64,000 nt of DNA from Symbiodinium kawagutii (lineage: Eukaryota > Sar > Dinophyceae > Suessiales > Symbiodiniaceae). The notes under the pieces were generated by a model. The model worked only from the letters and a program-made list of their open reading frames with translations. It was not told the origin of the DNA and made no database searches. The position numbers were made by a program, and so were the translations under genes. The stretch's first letter is position 1; each line of letters starts with the position of its first letter. This document shows positions 11,629 to 23,122 of the stretch, piece after piece. The DNA lies in the NCBI GenBank assembly GCA_009767595.1, contig VSDK01006319.1, positions 90,965-154,964 on the forward strand, read 5' to 3'.

Positions 11629-12480
11629 GTATGTATGTATGTATGTATGTATGTATGTATGTATGTATGTATGTATGTATGTATGTATGTATGTATGTAT
11701 GTATGTATGTATGTATGTATGCATGTATGCATTGTATGTATGTATGTATGTATGTATGTATGTATGTATGTATGTATGTATGTATGTATGTATGTATGTA
11801 TGTATGTATNNNNNNNNNNNNNNNNNNNNNNNNNNNNNNNNNNNNNNNNNNNNNNNNNNNNNNNNNNNNNNNNNNNNNNNNNNNNNNNNNNNNNNNNNNN
11901 NNNNNNNNNNNNNNNNNNNNNNNNNNNNNNNNNNNNNNNNNNNNNNNNNNNNNNNNNNNNNNNNNNNNNNNNNNNNNNNNNNNNNNNNNNNNNNNNNNNN
12001 NNNNNNNNNNNNNNNNNNNNNNNNNNNNNNNNNNNNNNNNNNNNNNNNNNNNNNNNNNNNNNNNNNNNNNNNNNNNNNNNNNNNNNNNNNNNNNNNNNNN
12101 NNNNNNNNNNNNNNNNNNNNNNNNNNNNNNNNNNNNNNNNNNNNNNNNNNNNNNNNNNNNNNNNNNNNNNNNNNNNNNNNNNNNNNNNNNNNNNNNNNNN
12201 NNNNNNNNNNNNNNNNNNNNNNNNNNNNNNNNNNNNNNNNNNNNNNNNNNNNNNNNNNNNNNNNNNNNNNNNNNNNNNNNNNNNNNNNNNNNNNNNNNNN
12301 NNNNNNNNNNNNNNNNNNNNNNNNNNNNNNNNNNNNNNNNNNNNNNNNNNNNNNNNNNNNNNNNNNNNNNNNNNNNNNNNNNNNNNNNNNNNNNNNNNNN
12401 NNNNNNNNNNNNNNNNNNNNNNNNNNNNNNNNNNNNNNNNNNNNTATGTATGTATGTATGTATGTATGTATGTATGTATG

Positions 12481-12511
<31 letters not shown>

Positions 12512-12611
12512 TGTATGGATGTATGGATGTATGGATGTATGGATGTATGTATTTATGGATGTATGCATGCATGCATGCATGCATGCATGTACGTATGTCT
12601 GTGTGTGTGTC
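11629..12611. repeat. TATG microsatellite interrupted by a 635-N assembly gap
   Basis: TATG repeats run from 11629 to 11809 and resume at 12445-12511, followed by diverged GGATGTAT, GCATGCATGCATG and GTGTGTGT. Bases 11810-12444 are N. All long frames across this region are artefacts of the repeat and the gap. Confidence 0.97.
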
Positions 12612-12741
12612 GCCACAAGTAGTCTCATCTAGAAGCTCTACTATAATACTATCACTATACCATATCTGTTCATGCAACCACCTACAAAGCCATGGTACAT
12701 CAGTTCAGAACTATTACATTCAAACGTAGTTAAGTCAAAAT

Positions 12742-12815
12742 ACGGGACCCCTCAAATCATCCAATACAAGCCATTTATAGCAATAACCCAACCATTTTTG
12801 GGCTCCTCTATGGCT
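12742..12815 (-). repeat. Family B copy, reverse orientation
   Basis: GGGACCCCTCAAATCATCC, then CCATTTATAGCAATAA, then CCATTTTTGGGCTCC matches the reverse complement of the family B interior; the ends are decayed. Confidence 0.55.
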
Positions 12816-13084
12816 TGAGAAAACATCAAGTAGACTATTCCCCTGGCTTGGTGTTTGCTCATGCTCAAGTGCACATGGGAGGCAGACCTAACTTGAAGCA
12901 CCGTCACAAGGGTGCCGCCGCAGGGGCAGCAGCTTCTTACCCTCCAGTTGGACGTTTGTGGCTTCCATCGATTTTTTTTCAAAAACCAAGTATACATGTC
13001 AACCACTACTTTACCATGACTATATACTCCTTGCTAACCATCATTAATCTATCAATAATATCATGATTTTCATGAATCCTTATT

Positions 13085-13104
13085 CATCATCGTCATCATC
13101 ATCG

Positions 13105-13135
<31 letters not shown>
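13085..13135. repeat. ATC microsatellite
   Basis: A run of CAT/CAtcGT trinucleotides, about 16 units with two interruptions. Confidence 0.9.
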
Positions 13136-13279
13136 TCTTTGATTAATCAGTATTGATCACTATTCCATCATCATAAATCATCAATCACCATTCATTAATC
13201 ATCACACATTTTGAATCACTATTGATTATCATTATGATAGTGTCGTAGTCAGATGACAATTATGGATGATGACACTTAT

Positions 13280-13378
13280 CTGGTTGGTGGTTTCAACCCC
13301 TATGAAAAATATCCGTCAACCAACCATTTGTTAATAATCACTAGGGAAAATAAAAACGTATTAAAAACCTCCAACCAG
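13280..13378 (+). repeat. Family A element
   Basis: A 99-bp copy, from CTGGTTGGTGGTTTCAACCC to CCTCCAACCAG. The right end is about 15-20 bp from a GC-rich exon-like island that reads on the minus strand. Confidence 0.85.
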
Positions 13379-13394
13379 TTGTGGATCATCATTC

Positions 13395-13535
13395 CCTTCT
13401 CAACCGTGGCCACCGTGTCAGCCTCCCACCGCGGCACCTGCAGCAGTCCTCCTCTCTGCCGCAAAGGCGAGATGGGCGCGGCAGGCGCTGAGCGCGCCGC
13501 GGCATCGAACTCACCTGGGAGGGGTCCGACATGGC
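13395..13535 (-). CDS. Candidate exon, unknown protein
   Basis: A GC-rich island in AT-rich DNA with one good minus frame: HVGPLPGEFDAAARSAPAAP, then ISPLRQRGGLLQVPRWEADT. The composition contrast with the flanks and the family A element at its 3' side are what real exons in this window show. I do not recognise the protein. Confidence 0.35.
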
Positions 13536-13549
13536 AGGGCATGGATGAG

Positions 13550-14328
13550 GATTCACCATGGTTCATTGAAGGTAACCATGGTGAATCATGACTAGTGATT
13601 GGCATGATTGGCATGGTTAGTGACACTGATTGGATAGTGATTAACGACTTCATATGGTTCATTGAAGGTTTATTAACCACAATTGATGGATAGTGATAAT
13701 GCTTAGTGAATGGTGTGTGGACAATGATCATGAGGCTAGTGATCCATGGTTGGGGGACAATAAATGGTTGACTACCAATGAATGGATCAATAATCATAGT
13801 TATATAATCATTCATCCACGGTTGATGGATAATGATGATGGTTACTGTAGTGACTGGTTGGTGGATAATGCTAACTCAAAAAATCCATTCACCATGGCTA
13901 ATGCTCAATGAATAAATATGCTTCAATGATGGTTGATAACTAATGCTTAATGATTAACTGGCGGTTCGTAATTTTGAATGGTTGATGATGGACAACGACA
14001 ACGGCTAATTCACATTTCGTTCATGGTCTTAAAGGTCGGGTGATGGTAGGATGATGGTGAATGGTCGGTTTAGGGTTGTATAGTGGTTGGCATCGTTTCA
14101 AGGTGGATAGGTTGTTGGTCATGTTTCATGTTGCTTTATGTTTATGTTAATTACTAGTTTCAGTTCAAAACAACTTTAGCTCATAGTTGATGATTGCCGC
14201 GTAGTGCAACACTGGTTACACATCACTATCAGAAATGGTTGACAGGTTGGTTGCAAAGTCTGTTGATGATGGTTCATCTGAACGGGATGGTTGACAAAAA
14301 ACATCAACAATTTCAAACCATTTATATC
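13550..14328. other. ATGGTTGAT-rich region, no gene seen
   Basis: Low-complexity sequence made of short ATGGTT, TGATGG and TAATG words. Frames through it translate to repetitive histidine, asparagine and tryptophan strings and are not credible genes. Confidence 0.4.
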
Positions 14329-14404
14329 TGGTGGTTTCAACCCCTTTGCAAAATACTAGTCAACCAACTAACCAACCAACCATTTGTTTTAAACCACCAA
14401 TCAG
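14329..14404 (+). repeat. Family A element (short copy)
   Basis: CTGGTGGTTTCAACCCCTTT through to AAACCACCAATCAG, about 76 bp. The middle is replaced by extra AACC units. Confidence 0.7.
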
Positions 14405-15372
14405 ATTTCATTTAGTTCTATCAGTGCTATCTGGATCTCATTGAAATAAGCGAACCAGTTGGAAGCCAAAGCAACTGCGAACTATACGAACACGCCGCCA
14501 ACCAACAACAGTCACCGGCATTTGTGATCAACGATGGTTTCAGCAATGGTTCATTAACAATGGTTAACAGCTGCTTAACAATGGTCATAATGTCATATAA
14601 TACCTTGGTCGGCATAGGTAAGTGAATAATATCGCTTGTTGGCATAGTACGTACAGCTGGTAGGGACAAAAACCAACAATACAAGGGAAGAACTATACCT
14701 CCAATGTTGATCATTTCCAAAGAGGACACATACATGCACTTTTGGGGTACCCCATTTACAGGCAAATCAGAGTTGGATTGTGCATTAAAGCTGCAACACA
14801 AACGTTAAACATGACATGATCGCGCCCGAAGTGGGATGAAATTAGGACTCCTCCAACACTGCAATGGAATCTCAATTGAAGACGTTGTGATCACAGGACA
14901 TTGCTGTCCCTGGTCGTCTCCCGGAGGTTACCATTTGGTGAACGGCCACTCCGGGTAGCCCCAAATCGCGCCCTCTTTAAAGGGCTAGGCAGGATACCCC
15001 TGACTTCTGGCCTCGCTCCCTCCCAACCGCCAACCATTGATGGGTCAACTCACCATGCGTCCATCCTTGGTCTGCCCAGCCTTCCAAATTGGGTGGTCGC
15101 CCAGCCAAAGGCATTGTAAGACCTGCGAGATAGTATGGTCAAACAGAATCCATGGCAAACACAGCAAGAAGTCACAACAGTTTCCAGATGGACACGCTCC
15201 AAATAAGACAAGTCACAGCTGCGACATCTATGGAGAGTCATCACAACAGTGTGAAACAAGTTGCAACAAGGGAACTGTGGACGCTGTCCTGTGACTTGTT
15301 TGTTGACCGTGGAATTTCCACAACGAGTCTCTAATGAACTCCTATCATCTCCTCTCTCTATATTGTTTATTT

Positions 15373-15470
15373 GGTGGTTTCTCAAAATAGGGAGCCCCAA
15401 AAATGGCTGGTTTAGTACTATAAGCAGTTGATAATGGATGATTTGGGGGTACCCCTATTTTGAGAAACAC
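15373..15470 (+). repeat. Family B element
   Basis: GGTGGTTTCTCAAAATAGGG at the left and TACCCCTATTTTGAGAAAC at the right, with the interior AAAAATGGCTGGTTTAGTAC and GGATGATTTGGGG. Confidence 0.88.
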
Positions 15471-17365
15471 AATTTTTTCAAAATTGAACCAATCTATCTT
15501 AAGCGATCATTACTGGATTGCTTTCAGGGATGCTTGCTCCACCGTGCATTGGAGTCGCCTATAGCGGATCAAAAGGTTGTGTGGCAACATCCTGCTGACC
15601 AAATGATCATTATGTCTTATATAATCAAACCCCGGTATTTTGCATGTTTTTTCATAACATATGATAAATTATTGTAGAAATCCGAATTCCTCAAAAAGTA
15701 CTCTTCACGGCGACCCAAGCCGCTTCGTACTACCTGCGGGAAAAGAGTTCGGGCAGGAGCAAATCCTAACAAACACATGTCATAACTGCAACGGTCAGGA
15801 GTTTCTATGAGAACCGCCTTGTATAGTATTGGTTGGGAGAGATTGGTCCAAAAATCAGAGTGACAATATAAACAACAACCAGCAGAATGTAGCCAACCAG
15901 GTGTTGTAATGATTGGTTAGTAGGTAATTATTCCCAGCTCAGCCGGTCTTTCGTGAAAATGATCCACAGCATAAGCTGTTCGGTTTCTTGGGATCCTGAC
16001 CTTGCCAGGCACTGCAGATCATCACATTCTTGTGCATCGGGGCCCATGCATGGCATTGATCCATAAATCATCCATGGATTCTTGCCATTTGTAAATGAAA
16101 TGTGGCTCAAATTCAAGTTGCTTGGATCGTTCTTATCTAACGTAGCTAGATAATGCGAAAACAAACATAATTAAGCAGAATCATCCTTCAATAATCAGGT
16201 CTGAAACCGGTATAACATGGCATAACATGTCACAACCGTTGCCAGTTATCAGGAATCTTGATACGGAATCTAGTCCATGCGTTCATGCGTCCATGCGTCC
16301 ATGCCTCGGAACATATTGGCAACATGATATCTGACTCGAATTGTATGTTAGTACTGTAGAAATATAGATTTAAAGATTTGGTTTTCGGACATCAATGATG
16401 TTCATCCAATGTTCATCCACATAATTCTGAACAACTATTCACTCATTCATCATTCACCATCATGCACCACCATTACTCACAACTTTGGTATCTCCAACTT
16501 GGCACCGACTCTGGTGCCTTCAATGGCCGGCGGCGAAAAACGACGCGGACGCCAGGTATTTTGTGCCGCGTTACCGGTTTGGTCGCGTGAGAAAAGGTGG
16601 TTGGAAATGCTGTGAATCTATATTATATCGTGAACGACAGATTTGGAGGAACCAACTTGACAACAACCAATAAAGAAACAAAAACGACATTGATGCTGGC
16701 GAAAAAGGGCTGCTTCATCTTCTCATGGTTCGTGTTCTGCTGGAGTGATGATCTATGATGACCCTACCGGTTTGCTGCTGCTTGGTGGAACTGTTTCGTG
16801 AGCTGTTAGCCACGCGGCCTTTCTTCGACAGCTTGGAGGGCGATTGAATCTCGCTGCTGAGCCGAAGATCGTCGCAGTTGTTGCATGGATGAGTCATGAT
16901 TAGCAATGGTTTATTGACTGCTTATTAGTGGTGAATGGTAGTAGTGATTAGGAATGGGAAATAGTATAGTGGTTAGTATAGTAGTGGTCTAGAATGTTTT
17001 ATGATGGTTGACAATGATGAGTACCTCCTAATGGTTGCTACTCCATCGGATCAGTCAGCTTGTCCATGAACGGTCCCCCCAAAACATCCACAAACTCAGG
17101 TGTTTTTTTTTTCCGAGGGGTTGAGGTGCTCATCCTTAAATGGCCACCGTTGTGACGTGACATGCGGCTGTTAATCATAAGCAAGACTAAACACACGAAG
17201 GTCTAGTAATAAGGGGAGGAGTTTACACCATACTAAACTGACTAATAGTAAACATACTAGACTAAACCGACTGAACCTACATACTGGTATGACTAATCAT
17301 CTACGCTTGTCACTGGTGGGATGGATTTCCTGCACTGGGCAGTCAAAACCTCGGCTGTATGCATA
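15471..17365. other. No firm gene; weak exon-like islands
   Basis: Two small islands might be exons: 16480-16600 (open in several frames) and 16720-16880, whose minus strand reads NNCDDLRLSSEIQSPSKLSK followed by KGRVANSSRNS. Neither has recognisable domains or clear junctions, so I do not call them. Confidence 0.2.
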
Positions 17366-17519
17366 TCATTGCATAGGGGTATTGCGTTGGATCAAACATG
17401 ACGGACCGCAGAAAAGCGCAGTTGGGCGCTGGTAGCTTGAACCATCCGTATCAACAAGCAATATTACCCCGGTGTACATTGCTCTCATTCTTGGAAATGG
17501 CCGTGGGTCAATACCCTGC

Positions 17520-17632
17520 ACCCCTGGCTCCGGCAGGGAAGCCGCATCTGCCAAGGCATGCAACTCTGCTCGATGAATGTTCTGTGCACCTGTGCATTTC
17601 ATAAACTGGACAATTTTCTGCTCAAATGACAT
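17520..17632 (-). CDS. Candidate exon, unknown protein
   Basis: The minus frame reads FEQKIVQFMKCTGAQNIHRA followed by ELHALADAASLPEPGVQ. This resembles a small helical domain; a UBA-like fold is conceivable from VQFMKCTGA, but that is a guess. Its 3' side runs directly into a family C remnant (GTGGGTCAATACCCTGCACC on the plus strand), the arrangement seen at proven donors elsewhere here. Confidence 0.33.
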
Positions 17633-17710
17633 ATGCTATGGGCTCCTTTGCCGAAGAATAGCTGATGATACAAACATGAATTTGCTCAATTCTTATAGGC
17701 TCAAACATGC

Positions 17711-17917
17711 TCAAGTTACAAGCTTGGGATCACCAGGGTGCTTTGGGATATCGTTGAGATTGGTTGCTGGTGACCCACACCTAAGCGTACCAATGGCATG
17801 CAATAGCCGCCTTTTTGCCACAGCCACACGCATCTTTGGCGGGGAAGATTGGCATGGAAGGATTGTGAACATGCTGCGAACATTGGCATCCCCCACAGAA
17901 CAGCTATGTTCAATCAA
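17711..17917 (-). CDS. Candidate exon, unknown protein
   Basis: The minus frame reads GDANVRSMFTILPCQSSPPK followed by MRVAVAKRRLLHAIGTLRCG. The plus strand is also open here (a 115-codon frame from 17577), so strand is uncertain. No family is recognised. Confidence 0.22.
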   Translation of the reverse strand: MIEHSCSVGDANVRSMFTILPCQSSPPKMRVAVAKRRLLHAIGTLRCGSPATNLNDIPKHPGDPKLVT

Positions 17918-18303
17918 AACATAGCAATTGTCCTTTTATCATCTTCTATCATCTTCCATCAGTTTTCAAGATTTCAATCTCAGGGTGGACAAGCTGTGTC
18001 AGTGGCAGTTGCAGATCTCGGTTTTTCAAGTTCTGTGCAAGGACTTTCCGCCCTCACTGGGCGCTTGAGATCCTGGACCACTTCGCGTCTCATCTCGCTT
18101 CACCCATGGCTGGAAGAAGCCTCTGGCGGTTGGAAGCGCAGCGTTCTGCCGGGATGCGTCGCTGGTTGCCCCGTGGAGAGTTGCCATGTCTAGTCACACA
18201 AATCCTTCGCTTCAAGCTCTACCATTTCTGGGTGGTTGGTGATCTAGTTTTGGCAAGACCATGCAATCGTGGGTTTCGTAGGTTGCTTCTAGCCCTTTGT
18301 TGT

Positions 18304-18669
18304 TTAGCATGAGCAACAGAACGGGTCCTCCCTCGAAATGTTTTGCAGCATATCAAAACGACAAGCCACTAGAAAAAAGAAGCCGCGTTTGGATTCCCAA
18401 CCAAATACAACAATCAAACGTGGACTCTTGCCAAAAGTTGCATCACACTTCAAAGCAACAAGAATCACTGCGTATAGTTTAACCAAAAGTTGTATAGGAG
18501 TTCTACTTGATTTCTGATCAACATCCACCAACCTCTTCCTCACCACAATAGCGTCAGCAACCACAGAGGTGTCCTCCCTCTGCCCTTCCCGCTTGCGCTT
18601 CTGCCTTTCGAAATCGGTGGAGAGCTCGTGCACCTCACTTTTCGTAAGATCAGCTGCTAGGTTCTTCAA
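18304..18669 (-). CDS. Candidate exon or relic ORF, unknown protein
   Basis: About 121 open codons ending in a stop. The first half is a strongly charged helix (NLAADLTKSEVHELSTDFER, QKRKREGQREDTSVV, then VRKRLVDVDQKSS); the second half is hydrophobic (LLVKLYAVILVAL). There is no ATG at the start, so an upstream exon would be needed. It could be a fragment of a mobile-element protein; I see no catalytic motif. Confidence 0.33.
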   Translation of the reverse strand: MKNLAADLTKSEVHELSTDFERQKRKREGQREDTSVVADAIVVRKRLVDVDQKSSRTPIQLLVKLYAVILVALKCDATFGKSPRLIVVFGWESKRGFFFLVACRFDMLQNISREDPFCCSC

Positions 18670-19134
18670 CCGACAGACTGACGTAACGACCTCACACCAT
18701 CACTTAGATTGTTTGATCATGTTAAGAGCGATCAAATTTGGTCAAATAAGCGCAAATTTAAGCATTCTTGATGGTGCAACCATTGTCAACGGCTGATTCA
18801 ACCATGACCACCGGACGCCCTCTCAGCTGTTGGTTTGTATCCTTACTCACTTGGGATTCTGGTTCCGGGTGAGCCACCCAGCTGATTAGTGTCCCTGTTA
18901 AAGACTGGTCAAAGGCCAACCACAATCTGTGGCACCATTCACCAATATCAACCTTCAAGAACTCTCAAAAACCATGACACTTATGAAACAATTGTGTGCA
19001 TCACTTACCACCATCAGCCACTATCAACCATCATGAACCATCGTTGATCATGAATCGTCATGAACCATCACGAATAATCAGGAATACTATTAATATTAAG
19101 CATCATATCAACCATCCTTGACCACCTTAAATAC

Positions 19135-19232
19135 CTGGTTGGTGGCTATATCCCTTATGAAAAATATGCTTGTCAAGCAACCAATCATTTGTAATTATTG
19201 GTGAAAATAAACATGTTCATCAAAGCAGGAGC
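19135..19232 (+). repeat. Family A element (3' end decayed)
   Basis: CTGGTTGGTGGCTATATCCC, then GAAAAATATGCTTGTCAAG and AAAATAAACATG; the right inverted repeat is lost. Confidence 0.65.
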
Positions 19233-19484
19233 AAAGTACTACTAATTGACCGTGGTGAGTGGACATGGTCAATCACTAATCCTCAACCATGGTGTGTTGA
19301 TAATATCAATATCCTCAACCATCATTGAGCCAGTGGTTGTTTCACCAAAAGTGAAACTTACTATTGACCATCATATTAAAATGTATTACCATCATATTAA
19401 CCATCACATTAATCAGCATATTAACCATCCTGTTAACCATCCTTAGCCACCATAAATCCTGTTAACGTCAGTTAAGCATGGTGA

Positions 19485-19573
19485 GTTCTGGCTCCCTTGG
19501 GTCCCCCGGCTTTGGCCGTGAGCTTGCTAAGCTTGGAGAGATACAACAGCGTGGTCACCGCAGCTTTCTGCCC
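19485..19573 (-). CDS. Candidate exon, unknown protein
   Basis: After a TTTAG acceptor the minus frame reads GQKAAVTTLLYLSKLSKLTA followed by KAGGPKGA. The run is GC-rich, helical and lysine/leucine-rich, and a family B element lies about 67 bp upstream in gene sense. Too short to assign a family. Confidence 0.4.
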
Positions 19574-19640
19574 CTAAAGCTGGACGTGGCTTATAGCTGT
19601 CACCACGCGTGGTGAGTGGTGAATGATGTTGATGCATGCG

Positions 19641-19740
19641 GGTTTCTCAGATTAGGGAACCCCAAAAATGGTTGGTTCATTACTATAAATGGACTATAAA
19701 CCGGATAATTTGGGGGTACCCCTATTTTGAGAAACCACCA
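19641..19740 (+). repeat. Family B element
   Basis: GGTTTCTCAGATTAGGGAAC to CCCTATTTTGAGAAACCACC, full length. Confidence 0.88.
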
Positions 19741-19799
19741 CATGGTGATAAATGGTATTAAATGGTGATCATACATGGCTGACCATGATTCATGATGAT

Positions 19800-20669
19800 T
19801 GATTAACAATCAACGCTTGGTGAATGATGATAGTGGGCAAAGAATCAATCAGCATGGATGATAGTGATGGTTCACGATGACCAATCATGGTGACTGAGTG
19901 GTAAATGATGGTTGATAGTCGTTGATGGCTCGTGATGGTTAAGCGACTCATGATGGTTCCTGGGATTCCTGATGGTGTGGTGATAATTGATGATGATAAC
20001 TTGATAGTGATGGATTGTATTATCTATGATGTAATTTATCATTTATCTACCATAAATTCATTGATTGTCTGCAATCATTGTTGATTTCCAACATTACTTC
20101 TTCAATGGCTAATTATGGTATATAAATTGACAAAATGGAATGATAGTTAATGAGGGTGAATGGGCCGTTTGATCATGCCATAGGGGATATTGACTAGAAA
20201 TAGTTGGTTTATGGGGTTTGCAGCACCGGGTTAATTAACAGAACAGCTGAGATCTACTCATAGAACCAAAAAATAACTTGGAATACAAGCACTTGCAGAT
20301 CATTTCATGCATTCATACGGTCTTTCAATGTGGAAACTGGAACTGTGGACTCATTTTGTGCAGTTGCAGTCTGCACAGCTCCTGAAAGACTGTAAAGTGG
20401 GATGAAGTGGGTTGGTTTTGAATGACCAATTACAGGACACCAAGCCTGCTTAGCCAGCCTTTCGCAGCTTCAAGGAGTTTGATCAACTGTTCACTGGGTC
20501 ATAGTTATCTTCCCTCAAACTGGTGGATTCTGAAAAAAAACAAATCATTCAATCTGAATAATTTTCAATGATAAACCAATCTGGGTCCCCTGTTTTGAGC
20601 AACAACCATATCAAAATTGCTTGTTGGAGATAGAGTAATCACCAACAAGGGTTGTGGATCAGCCAGTAG
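19800..20669. other. No gene seen
   Basis: TGATGGT-rich low-complexity sequence, then ordinary AT-rich sequence with a partial reversed family B end at 20560-20612. Confidence 0.35.
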
Positions 20670-20870
20670 TCAGCCTCCAACAAACGATGTAAACAGCAAA
20701 AGCAGCCAGTAATCACCAGCAAACATGATCAACACACTGATTCTGCTGTCGCTGGGACATTCCCAAGCTGTGAGCCTCATCTGCAGAGCCGCATGCGACT
20801 TCCTCCTTGGGCCTGAACAGAATGCCCCTCCACAGCCTTTCGAGACCCACAATTCCACCATATATTTCAT
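20670..20870 (-). CDS. Weak candidate exon
   Basis: The minus frame contains FCSGPRRKSHAALQMRLTAW and a hydrophobic run IMFAGDYWLLLLFTSFVGG. It could be a membrane segment, but there is no recognised family and no phased junction. Confidence 0.2.
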   Translation of the reverse strand: MKYMVELWVSKGCGGAFCSGPRRKSHAALQMRLTAWECPSDSRISVLIMFAGDYWLLLLFTSFVGG

Positions 20871-21500
20871 ATGTTTATATTACATATAAATGGTTTTTAT
20901 ATGTATATGAATGTCTATATACAAATATATATGAGTACATGCATGTATATATACAAATGTGCTTCATGCATATATATATATACATTTATAAATATATATA
21001 TACACATCTCATTTACGTGTGCGTATATATAAGCACTAAACAGTACGGATAAATATATATATATATATACATATATAATTAATTAAACTAAATACATATG
21101 CATATACATGTACATATACATGATTCATACATATATATATATGCATAGATGGATAACTCATATGGGATGATATGGGCACGTGATTCCTGTGTTGTCGTAA
21201 CCATCATGGGTTGGTCAATATCAACCCCGTAGCAGTGACACCAGGCGCTGGTCACACCAATGAGCCGCCAGTGCTGGCATCCAACTCGAAGCCACTTCGA
21301 ACTATGGCGTGGGAAGATAAATTGCTAGGGTGAATGATAGGTGAAAATGATGCATTTGTAACTATATAAATACATCAATATCCTCGTGTATTTATATATA
21401 TATAAATATAAATATAAATATAAATACAAATATAAATATATATATATATATATATTTATTTATTTAGAGAGAGATATATATATATATATATATATGTACA
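20870..21500. repeat. TA-rich low-complexity region
   Basis: Alternating TATA runs and TATAAATA units dominate from 20870 to 21140 and again from 21365 to 21500, with a short more complex island at 21170-21300 in which I see no gene. Confidence 0.7.
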
Positions 21501-21837
21501 TATACACAAATATGAGTTGTCTGCCCTTTGGCGACAAAAGAGTCTGAATTCGAGAAGGGGGAACGAATACTTCAATGCCTCAGCAAGAACGTGTGGCAAT
21601 ATGGGCAATATGGTTGAATTGAAATTCCTTCCTGATGCATTGTGCTTAGTCAGAACTATGTGTATGATATAGTATGTAGTAAATATGTTGTACACACAGC
21701 CTAGGTGGAGATGATGGTGTCCCATGTTCCTGCTTGCTCCGTCACATTAACACGGCAACGGCAAGCAACCAAAACATACCAAAACAATATCAGGAAGCAG
21801 TATCACCATATCACCAAATGCCAGCAACGGCGACACG

Positions 21838-21921
<84 letters not shown>
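21838..21921 (+). repeat. AAC microsatellite
   Basis: About 28 uninterrupted AAC units followed by diverged CAG/CAC units. Frames give poly-Asn, poly-Gln, poly-Thr and poly-Leu and are not evidence of a gene. Confidence 0.95.
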
Positions 21922-21922
<1 letters not shown>

Positions 21923-22227
21923 GAACAGCAACAACAGCAAAAAGAAACAACAACCACCACCACCACAACAACAACAAAGAACTGCAACAAGCAAAACAGG
22001 AGGACAAACACGATGACGACCAATCTGAAAATCATACTATGAATCATTGTTAGCCATGGTAGTATCAACCTCCATAAGCCATTCTCAACTATCATGAATC
22101 ATTACTTATTTGCCAGAACCCCATTGCTCCCATGGCACGCCCTCTTCAGCACCTGGATTCCACTACCGGCTGTCCACGACCTGAATGTGAACAAAGTTTT
22201 CGAGAAAACCAGAACTGTGAAAACGGT

Positions 22228-22308
22228 AGTTTAACCCCTATTGGTCAGGCAACGAACCATTTGGTTGGTAATAAGTGAAAATGAAACATGTCTAAAACCA
22301 CCAACCAG
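22228..22308 (+). repeat. Family A element (left end lost)
   Basis: TTAACCCCTATTGGTCAGGC through to AAAACCACCAACCAG, about 81 bp. Confidence 0.65.
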
Positions 22309-22309
22309 C

Positions 22310-23087
22310 ACTGGTTTTCAATGCTTAGCAATGGTTTGTAGTGAGAAAAAATGGTTAACAATGTTTCGTTGCGAATGAATTATGTTTAGAGACGCTAGAA
22401 CAGGGCTCTTCAAAATGGTGGCTAATGCTATGCCCAAGTTACACTTGGATGACCTCTTATCACCAACAAGAGGTTTGGGATGTCTACCCGTAAAGGTTGG
22501 TCAAATTGGTCGATCGTCACAGGTAGGGAGAATGCCTACCATGTCTGAAACCACCGGGCGCCGAACAAGGCAGGGACGAGAGAAGCGCAACGGCCAAGCA
22601 TGGTTGCGGTGATTGGGATCGTGACCAGCCATACTCATGAATCAATGTTGACCGCATATCCGATGAGAAAAGCATGAAAATGTAAGGAATGGCCTACTGT
22701 GGATTGGTTGCCCTGTGATTGGTCCCAAGTCGCATTATCATTGATCGCTACAGTCAATCAGTATAGTCAACTATGACTAACCACAGTGAGAGGGGACCAA
22801 AATAAGAATCGACCAAAACCTGGCTTTGATCACTGCTCGCTTGCGTGCTTGATATCTATTGAATCACGGTGGTACTTTTCATTATCCGCACTGCTTAGTG
22901 TTGTATGCTGCCTAAGAGAACACTTCGAAGCAAGCTTCCCACCGGCTTCTGGTAAAGTTGCCACTTGGAATGGTCTGGAAGCAGTGAAACAACACGGTCG
23001 ATGCTGAGTCTAACTCATTGTTTAAGCATTCAACCGTCCTCCTGCAATGGTGTGCTCCGAACACCGGCAGTTGCCGTCCAAAAAAAC

Positions 23088-23122
<35 letters not shown>

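Noticed and set aside
11466..12729. Very long open frames across the TATG repeat and N gap on both strands
   Set aside because: They consist of translated tetranucleotide repeat and unknown bases; there is no real protein content.
14901..15119. Minus strand at 15.1 kb with GDHP-like words, considered as a second CBM20 exon
   Set aside because: The resemblance needs a frame change after GGGCGACCACC, and the LGNWD motif is absent.
21705..22095. Poly-Asn, poly-Gln, poly-Leu and poly-Cys frames
   Set aside because: All are readings of one AAC microsatellite; openness follows from the repeat.
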